DNA of 64,000 nt from NCBI GenBank assembly GCA_930367215.1, contig OV884059.1:69969393-70033392 (forward strand), given 5' to 3'. Position 1 is the stretch's first letter, and each line of letters begins with the position of its first letter. The position numbers and the translations under genes were made by a program. This stretch comes from Pollenia angustigena. Its lineage: Eukaryota > Arthropoda > Insecta > Diptera > Polleniidae. Positions 21,607 through 31,349 of the stretch are shown piece after piece. The notes below the pieces were generated by a model. That model saw only the letters and a program-made list of their open reading frames with translations, did no database searches and was not told the origin of the DNA.

Positions 21607-21953
21607 AGCTTATCCCATCAACAATAAATTTCAAGTGTTTTTATCAAGAATAAAAACTGAGAATTAAGCACGAATAACAAAATCTTTTGAAATTAAAATT
21701 TTGTATAGGAATAGCTTATCCCATCAACAATAAATTTCAAGTGTTTTTATCAATAATAAAAAACTGGGAATTAAGCACGAATAACAAAATTTTGAAATTA
21801 AAATTTTGTATTCCCAAACATTGAAATTACTTTTTGATATTAAACGAATTAATATACATTTAAAAAATAAGTTAAATTAGAAAGAATTTATATTAATAAA
21901 TATAATTTTTGCAAGATGGCGTCATTTTTATACACCACCTTCTTCCTTGATTT

Positions 21954-22191
21954 CAAGGTATATTTATAGCAGGCGGATTACAACAATTGTACAATAAAAC
22001 AAACAACAGGGCTTTTTATTGTTGTTTTGTGATACGAACTGTCAAACAGCAAAGGGGTTGATAAGAGACAAAAAAGACAAAAAACTTGTTTACATGTTTA
22101 CAATACAACATTTGACAGTTCGTATCACAAAACAAGCAAATAAAAAATAAGCAGCTGGCTTTCCGAGACTACCTGCTATAAATATACCTTG
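21954..22191. mobile_element. hAT-type MITE, 238 bp
   Basis: Inverted ends CAAGGTATATTTATAGCAGG (21954-21973) and the exact complement ending at 22191. An exact 8-bp duplication CTTGATTT lies at 21946-21953 and 22192-22199. The interior holds a second inverted pair around GATACGAACTGTCAAA. Confidence 0.8.
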
Positions 22192-22214
22192 CTTGATTTC
22201 TTTAAAGTTATGAG

Positions 22215-22714
22215 CACAGAGTATACAGAGGCGTCACGAGACAGAAAATATTGTATTTTTTTCTGTCTTTTTCTTCGAAAGCTGCCCTTTTTGCGTTTTT
22301 TGTTTTGATTATGCAATTTGTGTGGATAGTAGCGGCCTGTTTTTACGCATTGTCACTCCACTAACAAAAAACGTTTTCTTTCTCTTTCTTCGAAACACAG
22401 AGTATACAGAGGCGTCACGAGACAGAAAATATTGTGTTTTTTTCTGTCTTTTTCTTCTAAAGCTGCCCTTTTTGCGTTTTTTGTTTTGATTATGCAATTT
22501 GTGTAGATAGTAGCGGCCTGTTTTTACGCATTGTCACTTCACTAACAAAAAACGTTTTCTTTCTCTTTCTTCGAAAGCTGCCCTCGCAAATGATTTAGGA
22601 ATTTTTCATACGTCACTTTTTTCATCTCTGTATACTTTGTGCTTCGAAAGCTGCCCTCGCAAATGATTTAGGCTTTTTTCATACGTCACTTTTTTCATCT
22701 CTGTATACTTTGTG
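22215..22714. mobile_element. hAT-type MITE, 500 bp, with internal tandem duplications
   Basis: Ends CACAGAGTATACAGAG and CTCTGTATACTTTGTG are inverted with one mismatch. The exact duplication GTTATGAG lies at 22207-22214 and 22715-22722. Inside, a 181-bp block starting CACAGAGTATAC is tandemly repeated (22215 and 22396), and a 75-bp block ending CTCTGTATACTTTGTG is also duplicated (about 22571 and 22646). Confidence 0.8.
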
Positions 22715-22728
22715 GTTATGAGTAAACA

Positions 22729-22953
22729 CAAGGTATATTTACACAAAGTAGACTCATTTGAAAGTGTAGACATGCTGCTCTATAAAAGGATCGTATTTGT
22801 CAAAATTTTCTTCATATAAAACAAAAACAATTTAACGCACCCATGAACAAATTTTGGCTCATATACACGAAATTTGACGTTTATATTCCCACTAGGGGTA
22901 ATCAGCTGACAAACATATGGGCCAACGATTTTACCTTGTGTAAATATTCCTTG
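22729..22953. mobile_element. Probable hAT-type MITE, 225 bp
   Basis: The ends CAAGGTATATTTACACAA and TTGTGTAAATATTCCTTG are inverted with one mismatch. Flanking 8-mers AGTAAACA and AGTTAAAA agree at most positions but not all. It begins only 14 bp after the preceding element. Confidence 0.6.
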
Positions 22954-22987
22954 AGTTAAAATAAATTAGTTTTCCCATACTTTACCC

Positions 22988-23691
22988 CGGGTCTCCACGT
23001 AGCAATATTTATTGCGGCAAACGTCATATTTGATTGTTCCATTTAATTTGCGACGTAAAGACCGCAAATTGCCATGAGTGGCAATCCATTGCGCAATGAT
23101 TGCTCTTCTGATTGCTTGAGCAATTATTGCTTTGCAATCTGCATTCAAATCAGTTGTAATTTATCTGACAGATATATGAACTCTGTACGGTTGTTTATTT
23201 ATTAGTGTGTTTATTGATTAAAAAAATCAATCAAGAAAAAGCCGCCAAGTGAAAAAATACTTCAACAAAATACAGAAAAAGTTTATATATATTATATTTT
23301 TAAATAAACGTCAATATCAACAAAAGCAAACGACGAGTTTGTTTTCTTGTATATTTTTATTTTTTCAATAGAACAATACAAGTTTTAGGTTTTTTTCATA
23401 CGCAAATAAACAAAAAATTAATGCAAAACACTGCTACGACAATTACAATTTATTATTTTATTAATTTAAAAAAGAAAATTTAACAACCACTTTAAAACAC
23501 AACATAAAACATTTGTTATAAATACAGCCACAAAACTTTATACAACTACGCGCGGTGAAAATTGCAAATTTATGGCAAAGCAATTTCAAGTGTTCTCCAG
23601 CAATATAATCAGCAATTATTGCTCCATTTTTCTGCCGACGTTATTGCTTGTAATTAACAAAAAAATTAATACGTGGAGAACCAGCGTAAGC
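22988..23691. mobile_element. Inverted-repeat element ending GGTCTCCACGTA
   Basis: GGTCTCCACGTAGCAATA at about 22990 is matched by inverted TACGTGGAGAACC near 23671-23684. The interior has many GCAATAATTGC-like motifs. Pieces of the same family flank the elements at 30.1-31.2 kb, where it serves as host for later insertions. Confidence 0.5.
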
Positions 23692-24070
23692 ATAAGCTGA
23701 GCAATACGAAATATTGCTCTGTTAGTCTCTGTTCATACGGCTCATGTCTTATTGACATTATTGCTACTTTATAGGCGGAAAAGAGGGGAAAAGAAACGAG
23801 TACACCGATGCATGTACTGTCTTTACGTTTTGCTTTTTCATTCGTTGTTTAATTTTGTTATTGTTTTCAATATCAAAAAAGCACACATGCATACGCACGA
23901 CTAAGTCTGAGTTCATACGGCTCTTGTCTTATTGACAATATTCTTCCTTTTTCTTCTTTGAACATGAATTGGCGTTCAAATGAATCATGTCAAGGTCTAT
24001 CCAATAAGTCTGCTTAAGAAGCCAGATGTTTATTTGGTTTATTCCTCAACGATATCAGGTCTGTCTGCGT

Positions 24071-24606
24071 CAGTGTTCGAAAATAAACACTAAATATCGT
24101 TCTTTAATGTTCGGTTCGGTAGATTTGTGGAAAACACAAACGCTAATAGTGTTTGTGTAGAAATTCATTAAAAAAAATAACGTTTCCCTGTTTGTCATCT
24201 TTCGAACACAAAAATAATGATGTTTTCACCATACTCAACAAATGAAGAGAACATTAAATTCCGTTCGGTTTTTTTTGAAAATCCACGAACTTCAATGTGT
24301 TCGGCTCGTTAATGTTCGTCGCTTTTTGCTGATAAAAAAAAACCAAACATTTTTTACAAAAACAAAATACACACACGAAAAAAACATTATAGAACATTAA
24401 AATATAATGTTTTTCTACAGTATCACTACAATTGTTCTGTTTTTTAACGAAGAACCGAACATTATATAATGTTCGGTTCTTTCTTGAAAATAGTTACGAA
24501 CGGTATTAAGGTTTGTGTATGTTTACACAAACACTAAAAAAATAGATATCGTTCTTCGGTGTGTGAGCCGAACGCTAAATAATGTACTGTTTATTTTCGA
24601 ACACTG
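24071..24606. mobile_element. hAT-type MITE, 536 bp (family member at 52274)
   Basis: Inverted ends CAGTGTTCGAAAATAAACA and TGTTTATTTTCGAACACTG, with exact 8-bp duplication GTCTGCGT at 24063-24070 and 24607-24614. The interior is full of short GTTCGGTTC repeats. The copy at 52274-52815 is about 97% identical, so the family was active recently. Confidence 0.85.
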
Positions 24607-24842
24607 GTCTGCGTACACATATTTTGCGCAAAATGTTGCAAAATCTTGCAAAATGTTGTCTGCGTACTCCAAATCTCTTGCAGCGAGAGAGCCAAAAAGA
24701 GAGTTTTTTGACAGTTGGAAGTTAGAGAACTTGCAAAATGTTACTGGAGAAATTTCCGCTTGCAAGATTTTGCAAATAGTTTGAACAGCTGTTTGAATGA
24801 AATAGTTTTTTGTGAAATGAAAATAAAAATTTAAATTTAACA

Positions 24843-25163
24843 ATGGCAGAGGTAAGTAGTTAGAATTGTGTTGATTTTTAACGTTTATAATAAATTATAA
24901 TAAACAAAACATTTTACTTCATGCTAGAAACATCCAAATATACAGTGCGACCGTGGCGTTAGTGGAGTGCAGATGGCAGAACCGATAGAACCATCAGAAC
25001 TTTGTGGGACAAACTTTGCAATTGTAGAGGCGAGTATTTGGAATTGTGTTCCTGGCGAGCACTTCACATCCAAATTATTTTTCTCCGTTGTCAAGCTGTT
25101 GGAGGGCACTGTATTGCGCATTTCATTCTTTTTTCCATTGTAAGCCGGCACTATGTTGGGCAA
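24843..25163 (+). other. Possible small two-exon gene or gene relic, unidentified
   Basis: ATGGCAGAG at 24843-24851 is followed by a good donor GTAAGTAG. After a T-rich stretch and CTAG (24924-24927 region), an open frame resumes with KHPNIQCDRGVSGVQMAEPI and runs to TAA after ...LLEGTVLRIS near 25143. The segment may instead be part of a transposon, since it lies inside nested repeats. I recognise no family. Confidence 0.25.
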
Positions 25164-25461
25164 TGTAAGCAAAATAAGTTTTATAAAAAACCCGACAAAT
25201 AAAACTAAAAACTAAGAAGAAATTGAATTTTCCAAACTAATAACAGTGTAATAAACAAGTTTTTTAATTTACAACACTTTTTAAGTTTCACTTTAATTGA
25301 TAATTTTTTAATTTACCTCGAGAATTCAATTTTGCGTACACATATGCTAAAATTCTTTTGCTTTATTATTTCAATTGTTTACACACCGATCAGCTGTTTT
25401 CTTGCAAAATTTCACTGGATACTGCTGCGTACTTTTTTAGATTTTTTCAGCCGATAGAGTA

Positions 25462-25669
25462 ACACTCAATTTAAATGATGAATTTTATGACGTCCAATTT
25501 TGGACGTCATTTTTTTGTTTGGAGGAAGCGATGTAGAGAAGAAAATGGGGTAGAAAAATAGACATGATTTCTGTTTTCTCTTCCTCTATCTTCTCTACAC
25601 CGCTTGCTTCCAAACAAAAAATAACGTCTAAAATTGGACGTCATAAAATTCATCATGTAAATTGAGTGT
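25462..25669. mobile_element. Hairpin MITE, 208 bp
   Basis: The arms of about 60 bp pair almost completely: ACACTCAATTTAAATGATG... at 25462 and ...CATCATGTAAATTGAGTGT ending 25669, each arm containing the palindrome GACGTCCAATTTTGGACGTC or its near copy. The centre is a purine-rich stretch with a matching pyrimidine-rich stretch. Noncoding. Confidence 0.7.
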
Positions 25670-26206
25670 AATATTGGTCTTACTCTTCCAAAAAAATTTA
25701 CTGAGTATTTGCTACTGGAAAAGTACCCAGACAGACCTATCAAAAGTTGTTTACATTTTCCTTATACGTGTATATTTTTGTTTACTTTTTCGGTTTTTTG
25801 CCACACATACATGCACACAAAACACATTTTTCCTCTTGTTTTGCCTATGTGGTAGTATGATTTTGACAACGGCGAGGAATTTTACACAAACAAAATGCCT
25901 GTTGTTTTTTGTATTGTTGTAGTGGTAAGCAGACCTATTGGATAGGCCTTGAATCATGTCATGTTGACGACATGTTTTTATTTTGTTTTATTTGATATTG
26001 AAAACAAAAACAAAATTAAACAACGAATAAGAAAGCAAAACGTCCCTCTCGCCTATAAAGTCGCAATGTTGTCAATAAGACATGAGCCGTAGGAACACAG
26101 ACTAAACAAAATAAAAAACATTTCGTCAACTTGACATGAATCATGTTCAAAGAAGAAAACGGAAGAATCTTGTCAATAAGACATGAGCCGTATGAACTCA
26201 GACTTA

Positions 26207-26353
26207 GGGATGAAACGATACGAGTAAATACAAGTACATATTCGATACTTTTATATAAGTACCAAGTATTTTTGTAATCGATACTTAGCAAACGAGTACC
26301 AAGTAGTATCGGTAAAAAATACTCGGTGTCGGTCAAAAGTAATCGTTTCACTT
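26207..26353. mobile_element. Small inverted-end repeat with GATACT motifs
   Basis: TGAAACGAT at 26211 and ATCGTTTCA ending 26350 are inverted. The interior repeats AAGTA and CGATACT several times. Its insertion boundaries are uncertain. Confidence 0.35.
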
Positions 26354-26700
26354 TGGATTGAAATTAATCCTAAGTTTTTGATTATTTTCCAGAGCTGGAG
26401 CAGAAGTAACGGTATCAAGAAACCGTTTGACCAGTAAACACCTAGATACCACATATCGTCAAGGTCCATTTCCTCAATTTCTGGCTGTAGGAAGTCCGTT
26501 ATCATCTCGCGATAGCGAATATAATTCACGGTAATTGCTTGGCCGACCACATTTTCGAAGAAGTACGGTCCGATAACGCCGCCAGCCGCAGAACTAACTG
26601 GGCGAGCATGCACATATGTTTTCCCATTTCCTAAAGATCCGGTTTGCTGAAATTTCCGCACGATTCTCCCGGTTGTGGAAACATTTGGTCAATTATGCTG
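26354..26700 (-). pseudogene. Mariner/Tc1-like transposase relic
   Basis: On the minus strand, translation gives ESCGNFSKPDL, then after a frame change FQQTGSLGNGKTYVHARPVSS, the start of the second helix-turn-helix region, fused by deletion to GPYFFENVVGQAITVNYIRYREMITDFLQPEIEEMDLDDMW in pieces. The latter block holds the central DDE region ending DLDDMW (normally DDMWFQQDGA). Several hundred bases between and after are lost. Related to the remnant at 62184-62673. Confidence 0.6.
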
Positions 26701-26794
26701 ACCAAAAAAATCACGATGTGCACGAAATGGATTTTTTTTGTTAACGTTTATTTAAACAAAAAACATATAATTAATTATAAATAAACAAATAGTA

Positions 26795-29185
26795 GAAATA
26801 TAACTTTTAATGAAAATATATCAAAAACATGGTATAAATTCGACAATGCTAAATTTGATTCAATACTTGATCAGAACTTAGATGAAATCTATAATATTAA
26901 TAATCCTTCAGAACAATGTGAACAATTAATGCATGTGTTGTCTGATGCGGCTGATAAATGTACATCAACAAGTACCACAACAATAAACCATCGAACCAAA
27001 CTTACACCTTGGATTACTAAAAAATTAGCTTCTTTGTTAGAACTCAAAGAGAAACTTCTAAAAGCTCGAAGAAAAAAAAGGAATGATAAATTTATATCCG
27101 AAATGCTGAAAAGATTCAGTAAAATTATAAAAATTTGTAATAGAAATTTAATGAATAATTATTATTCCCGAAATTTGGAGCAAATCGGTGGTGACACTAA
27201 GAAAACATGGAGGTTTCTTAACAATGCGCTTGGAAGGAATCTACAAGCCACACAACAAATTTGTTCAGTTGATGGTATGAAGTTATGATAATGATAATGA
27301 AATGGTTTTCAATCAGTTCTTTTTTGATACGATAGAGAACCTAAGTAGTAATATACCAGGTTATTCAAGTGACAATATTAACAACTTTGGAACGTTAGCA
27401 CACCTTGAAACAACCTTTAATCTCTCCAATATTAATAAAAACTGTGTTGAAGATATTTTAAATACAATATCAATGAAGAAGAGTTCTGGCCATGATAAAA
27501 TAACACCTAAAATGCTATTATGCAAAAAAAGCAAAATTGCAGATATACTTTCGATTATGTTTGGGAAGATGATTGAGCTTGGTGAATACCCTGCTGTTTT
27601 AAAAATTCATAAAATTGTACCAATACCCAAAGGAGTGGGTTCTGATAATGTAAATATGTTTCGACCAGTGTCTGTTTTACCTATTGTAGATAAAGTTCTA
27701 GAAAGAATAATTTTTAATCAGTTATCTGAATATTTAGAGAAAAAATAACATTTTATTTGAACGCCAATTTGGATTCTGTAAAGGTTCGGGTCCTGAAGAA
27801 GCGGTTGTGAATATTGTTGAGTATATATGTGGAGGCTTTGATGCAGGATTTAATGGAGTAGCAGGCGTTTTCTTTGATTTGTCAAAAGCTTTTGACTTAG
27901 TTAATCATGACATTTTGATTAAAAAGTTGGCATTGGTGTATCTAATAACTCTATTAAGCTATTAAAAGATTATTTAACAAAAAGGGAGCAATTCGTTCAG
28001 ATTGGAGAAACCAAAAGTTCTTTATTAGCTGTTAAATGTGGTGTACCTCAAGGTAGTGAGCTTGGACCACTTTTATTCAAAATTTTTATAAACGATATTG
28101 GCAAAATAAACTTTAATGGAAAACTGTCCATGTTTGCGGATGATATTTGTTTGCTATATCGGTATAAGTATACTCAGGTGTTAAAAACTCATGTAGAGGA
28201 TGACTCGGCAATATTAGCGGAATATAAAAGACTAAACAAGCTTGTTTTAAATGCATATAAGACTAAGTTTATAAGATTCAGACCATACATTTTAAAGAAC
28301 GACGAAACAGTTGCAGTTCATATTGATGGTGTGTTAATCCAGGAAGTATATACCATAAGGTATCTAGGCATGTTGTTTTGTATTAATTTACAATGGGATG
28401 ATCATATTCATTAAATCAAAAATATCTTCTGCTATCGGAGTTTTATATAAGTTCAAAAATAAATTTGATGTGAAAACGAAAATGCTAATATATCAGAGTT
28501 TGATACATAGTCACTTAATCTACCTTCCTATAATATATGGGTTTAAGAAAAATGCTTCGCTGAGGAGCTTACAATCGGCGCAAAACAAGTCTTTGAAGTT
28601 GGTTTTCAATCTGCCAATCAGACATCATACTTTGGATCTTTTTGAGAATTATGCTATAAACGTCTTACCTATAAGAGCATTGTATAAAATGCAAATAATG
28701 AAGTTTGTTTTCAAATCCATTAAAAATATTGGAAATTCGTCAGTTCAATTCCAACAGAATGTTCAAATTACACATAGGTTAACAAGACAGAGCCAAAATT
28801 TGTCTGTATCTAGTGTCGCCTTGAATTGTCAAAGCAGCGTGTTTGTTTTGCTGGTCCAAATGAGTACAATAAGTTACCAGTTTTTTTAAAAAACATTGAA
28901 CTTTTGTCAACATTTAAAAGGAAATTAAAAAAATTTTTGTTAACCAATCTCGAAACACTTCTTGAGTAAAATTTTGTAATTTATATTAAAATTTTTTGAT
29001 AAAATTAAAAATAGAAAAAACTGTATACAATTAATATCAAAATGTAAATAGTTTATTTATTTATGTAAATAATGAATTAACACTAGTTGCCTTTTAGCCT
29101 CTTCAATGCCAATATTGGTGCTGAGGCTTTAAAATATTTTTGTGATAAAAAATTATTTGAAATAAAAAAAAAAAAAAAAAACTTG
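26795..29185 (+). mobile_element. CR1/jockey-like LINE, ORF2 relic with poly(A) tail
   Basis: Broken frames read in order: linker after the endonuclease (SKTWYKFDNAKFDSILDQNL from 26821), the pre-RT region (SGHDKITPKMLL), RT blocks IHKIVPIPKG and FRPVSVLPIVDKVLERI (27302-27748), FGFCKGSGPEEAV and VFFDLSKAFDLVNH (motif A, about 27870), GVPQGSELGPLLFKIFINDI (motif B, about 28040), MFADDICLLY (catalytic FADD, 28130-28160), then IRYLGM and the C-terminal block. Frames shift at about 27290, 27745, 27935 and 28410. The tail is an 18-A run at 29167-29184. Inactive. Confidence 0.75.
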
Positions 29186-29454
29186 TTATTATACACAGTC
29201 CCATAAACGCGCTCTCAAGTATTTTCTATATGTTATTATAATTTTTTGGATAATATATATTAATCCCTAATAATAAGACTTATGTATTTCTATATAACTA
29301 AATGCAAAGAAAAAATTTGAAGAAAACCTTACTTATATATTTTAGAGAAATAAAAACTAAAGTCAAAAAATAATGGCAATTATCTATTGAGCCACCAATA
29401 TTTTTTAATATTACATTTGTGTCTATATTTTTATCCGCTGCGTAAACGCTAGTA
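29186..29454. other. AT-rich spacer
   Basis: Nothing recognisable. Confidence 0.4.
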
Positions 29455-30112
29455 TCAAATCTGTTTTTTGTGTTGTAAGTTCTTTGCTATATACATTATG
29501 TTGGCTCTTCTATAAATGTGGTTAAATATAGGAATGCCAGTTTCGTTTTGTATAAAACCCTGACTATCGAGGTTTAGGAAGGCCTCAGGGGGTACGAATC
29601 CATTTTGTAACGTTTTCTTTATATACTCATCACTAGGTGCCACAATAAAATTATTTTCGTAGCATTCATTTCATTTTGATTTGATTAAAGTTGCGCAAAA
29701 AACTTGACGTTAAGGTTACTCACAATTATCGTGGATTATGGTTTTACCACCCTTTATAATATGTTTCTCAATTTAAAAATAAAATACATATTTTTTTTTT
29801 TTGGATTTTGCTTGAAATGAAAAATTTTTGGCCAACTATTTAAGTTGTAATGCCAGTCCTCGTTCGACCTAAACCTTCGTATAGAAAGGCGAGAGCTTCC
29901 AGAATCTGCTCCAGAGTATTTTGGTCTCCATCCGTAAACTTCTGATTTATTTCCTTGGCACTCCACCAGTAAAACGTCTGTGTTAAATATGGTTCTCCAT
30001 CAGTCACATTAAAAAAGTGAGGTTTATAACGATTGCATATAGTTAATGTTGAAACCGCAAAAACTGTAACTCGGTACAATTTTACGACGTCGAAGTATAA
30101 ACCAATGCGCAA
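29455..30112 (-). pseudogene. Unidentified protein-coding fragment, weakly DEG/ENaC-like
   Basis: Two open pieces on the minus strand: 30112-29840 (contains VSTLTICNRYKPHFF, then YLTQTFYWWSAKEIN and LEALAFLYEGLG) and 29655-29455 (contains DEYIKKTLQNGFVPPEAF and GIPIFNHIYRRANI). The phrase LTICNRY recalls the FPAVTICN motif after the first membrane segment of pickpocket/DEG-ENaC channels, but the rest is not recognised. The two pieces may be exons of a gene, or a decayed retrocopy. It is surrounded by mobile elements. Confidence 0.25.
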
Positions 30113-30161
30113 TGTTTATGGCAAAGCAATTTTACGTGTTCCCCAGCAATATAATTAGCAA

Positions 30162-30426
30162 GTGCTGGTTCACACAGGTCAAGTTTACTTGAACAGTTTT
30201 ATTTAAATTTTCTTTTGAACTTGCGTTCACGTTCATGCACAAAATTAATTTTTGTTTTCTTTTCCTTCAACTTTGTAGCTTTTTATTATATTACGGATGA
30301 AAAAAGAAAAGAAAAATACAAAACTGACTGGTACGGTCAAGTATGTACCCCTTTCCATTCTCTTTACCCCTCTCTCCTAAAAGCTCAAGACTTGAAGAGT
30401 CAAACTTGACCTGTGTGAACCAGCAC
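30162..30426. mobile_element. MITE of the GTGCTGGTTCACAC family, copy 1 (265 bp)
   Basis: Inverted ends GTGCTGGTTCACACAGGTCA and its complement ending at 30426. CAA is duplicated at both sides. The disrupted host continues on either side as in the element at 22988-23691 (AGCAATATAAT[C/T]AGCA joined to ATTATTGC), where the empty site can be read near 23602-23630. Confidence 0.7.
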
Positions 30427-30469
30427 CAATTATTGCGCCATTGTTCTCCCGGAGCTTTGCTTGGGCTTA

Positions 30470-30907
30470 AGGGCATAATAAACCACGGAAAATGCTTGGC
30501 AAACACACACATTGTTTCCATTTGGGGTTTGCCAATAAACAACACAAATATTGTCCGTACAAATATTAATTTTAATTTTTGTTTTGTTTTCAATGAATGC
30601 AGATGCCAATAGTGCTGCGGCAATTTCGTTGCTTTTTGCTTAAAACGGAGAAGAAATTATAAAATAACGGCAAAAAATTTAAGGTAAAAAGTGATTTAAA
30701 CAATGAGCTGTTTTTAGGCAAGCAATACTACTAAAAAAAATTAATTTAATATTAACATTAATTGAATTGAATACATTTAGCATAAGACGCCACAAAAAGT
30801 TTGACAAATATCCAACATGTCTGCCAAATATTAACATTTTTTAATATTTCTGCAAACATTGCTTCAAATGTTTGTCCGAAGAGCAAACACCCCAATTATT
30901 ATGCCCT
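30470..30907. mobile_element. TTA-flanked MITE, 438 bp
   Basis: AGGGCATAATAA at 30470 and TTATTATGCCCT ending 30907 are exact inverted ends. TTA stands at 30467-30469 and 30908-30910. The right TTA is also the left duplication of the next element, so the two are adjacent insertions at one site. Confidence 0.65.
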
Positions 30908-30910
30908 TTA

Positions 30911-31175
30911 GTGCTGGTTCACACAGGTCAAGTTTGACTCTTCAAGTCTCGAGCTTTTAGGAGAGAGGGGTAAAGAGAATGGAAAGGGGTACATACTTGA
31001 CCGTACCAGTCAGTTTTGTATTTTTCTTTTCTTTTTTCATCCGTAATATAATAAAAAGCTACAAAGTTGAAGGAAAAGAAAACAAAAATTAATTTTGTGC
31101 ATGAACGTGAACGCAAGTTCAAAAGAAAATTTAAATAAAACTGTTCAAGTAAACTTGAACTGTGTGAACCAGCAC
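30911..31175. mobile_element. MITE of the GTGCTGGTTCACAC family, copy 2 (265 bp), just upstream of carnation
   Basis: Same length as the copy at 30162, but in the opposite orientation, and closely similar. TTA duplication at 30908-30910 and 31176-31178. It ends 174 bp before the carnation start codon, so it may lie in or next to the promoter. Confidence 0.7.
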
Positions 31176-31178
31176 TTA

Positions 31179-31349
31179 GCAAAAAAAAAATTGCTACATG
31201 GAGACGCAGCGTTAATAAAAAAAGAAGCGCGACAGCCCTGCAAAAAACGGTCAAATGGGAGACCCTAGTCAGCTGTTAATTCTCTTGTTTATTTTTAAAA
31301 ACACTGAATTTTTTATTTGCCGAGAATTGCATTTTATGTGCATTTGCCA
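31179..31349 (+). promoter_or_regulatory. Carnation promoter / 5' UTR interval
   Basis: Only 171 bp separate the TTA duplication of the upstream MITE from the ATG. The first part is the end of an older repeat (ACATGGAGACGCAGCG). No clear TATA box is visible. The start context GCCAATG fits fly usage. Confidence 0.4.

Larger units (their letters stand above)
20991..21855 (+). repeat. Retrozyme-family copy, about one and a half units with internal duplications
   Basis: Two hammerhead motifs 564 bp apart bracket a unit related to the 488-bp repeat, with the same block order. In both halves, the segment after the cut site (AATAGCTTATCCCATCAAC to AAAATTTTGTA, about 100 bp) is present twice in tandem, explaining the longer unit. 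The sequence is more diverged than the 929-2147 array. Confidence 0.65.
23738..26207. repeat. Nested inverted repeats with GTTCATACGGCTC ends
   Basis: TCTGTTCATACGGCTCATGT (about 23737) and TGAGTTCATACGGCTCTTGT (about 23910) have inverted partners near 26070-26100 and 26175-26207 (ACATGAGCCGTATGAACTCA). A second inverted pair, AGACCTATTGGATAGGCC near 25931 with GGTCTATCCAATAAGTCT near 23995, lies just inside. The 2-kb interior hosts the MITEs at 24071 and 25462. Confidence 0.5.

Noticed and set aside
24515..24843. Overlapping frames on both strands near the 24 kb MITE
   Set aside because: They begin inside the MITE and continue into repeats; no conserved protein features.
31317..31349. Upstream TTG start for carnation
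   Set aside because: The frame is open but has no ATG; MFSYLQGQR at 31350 fits the family start and context.
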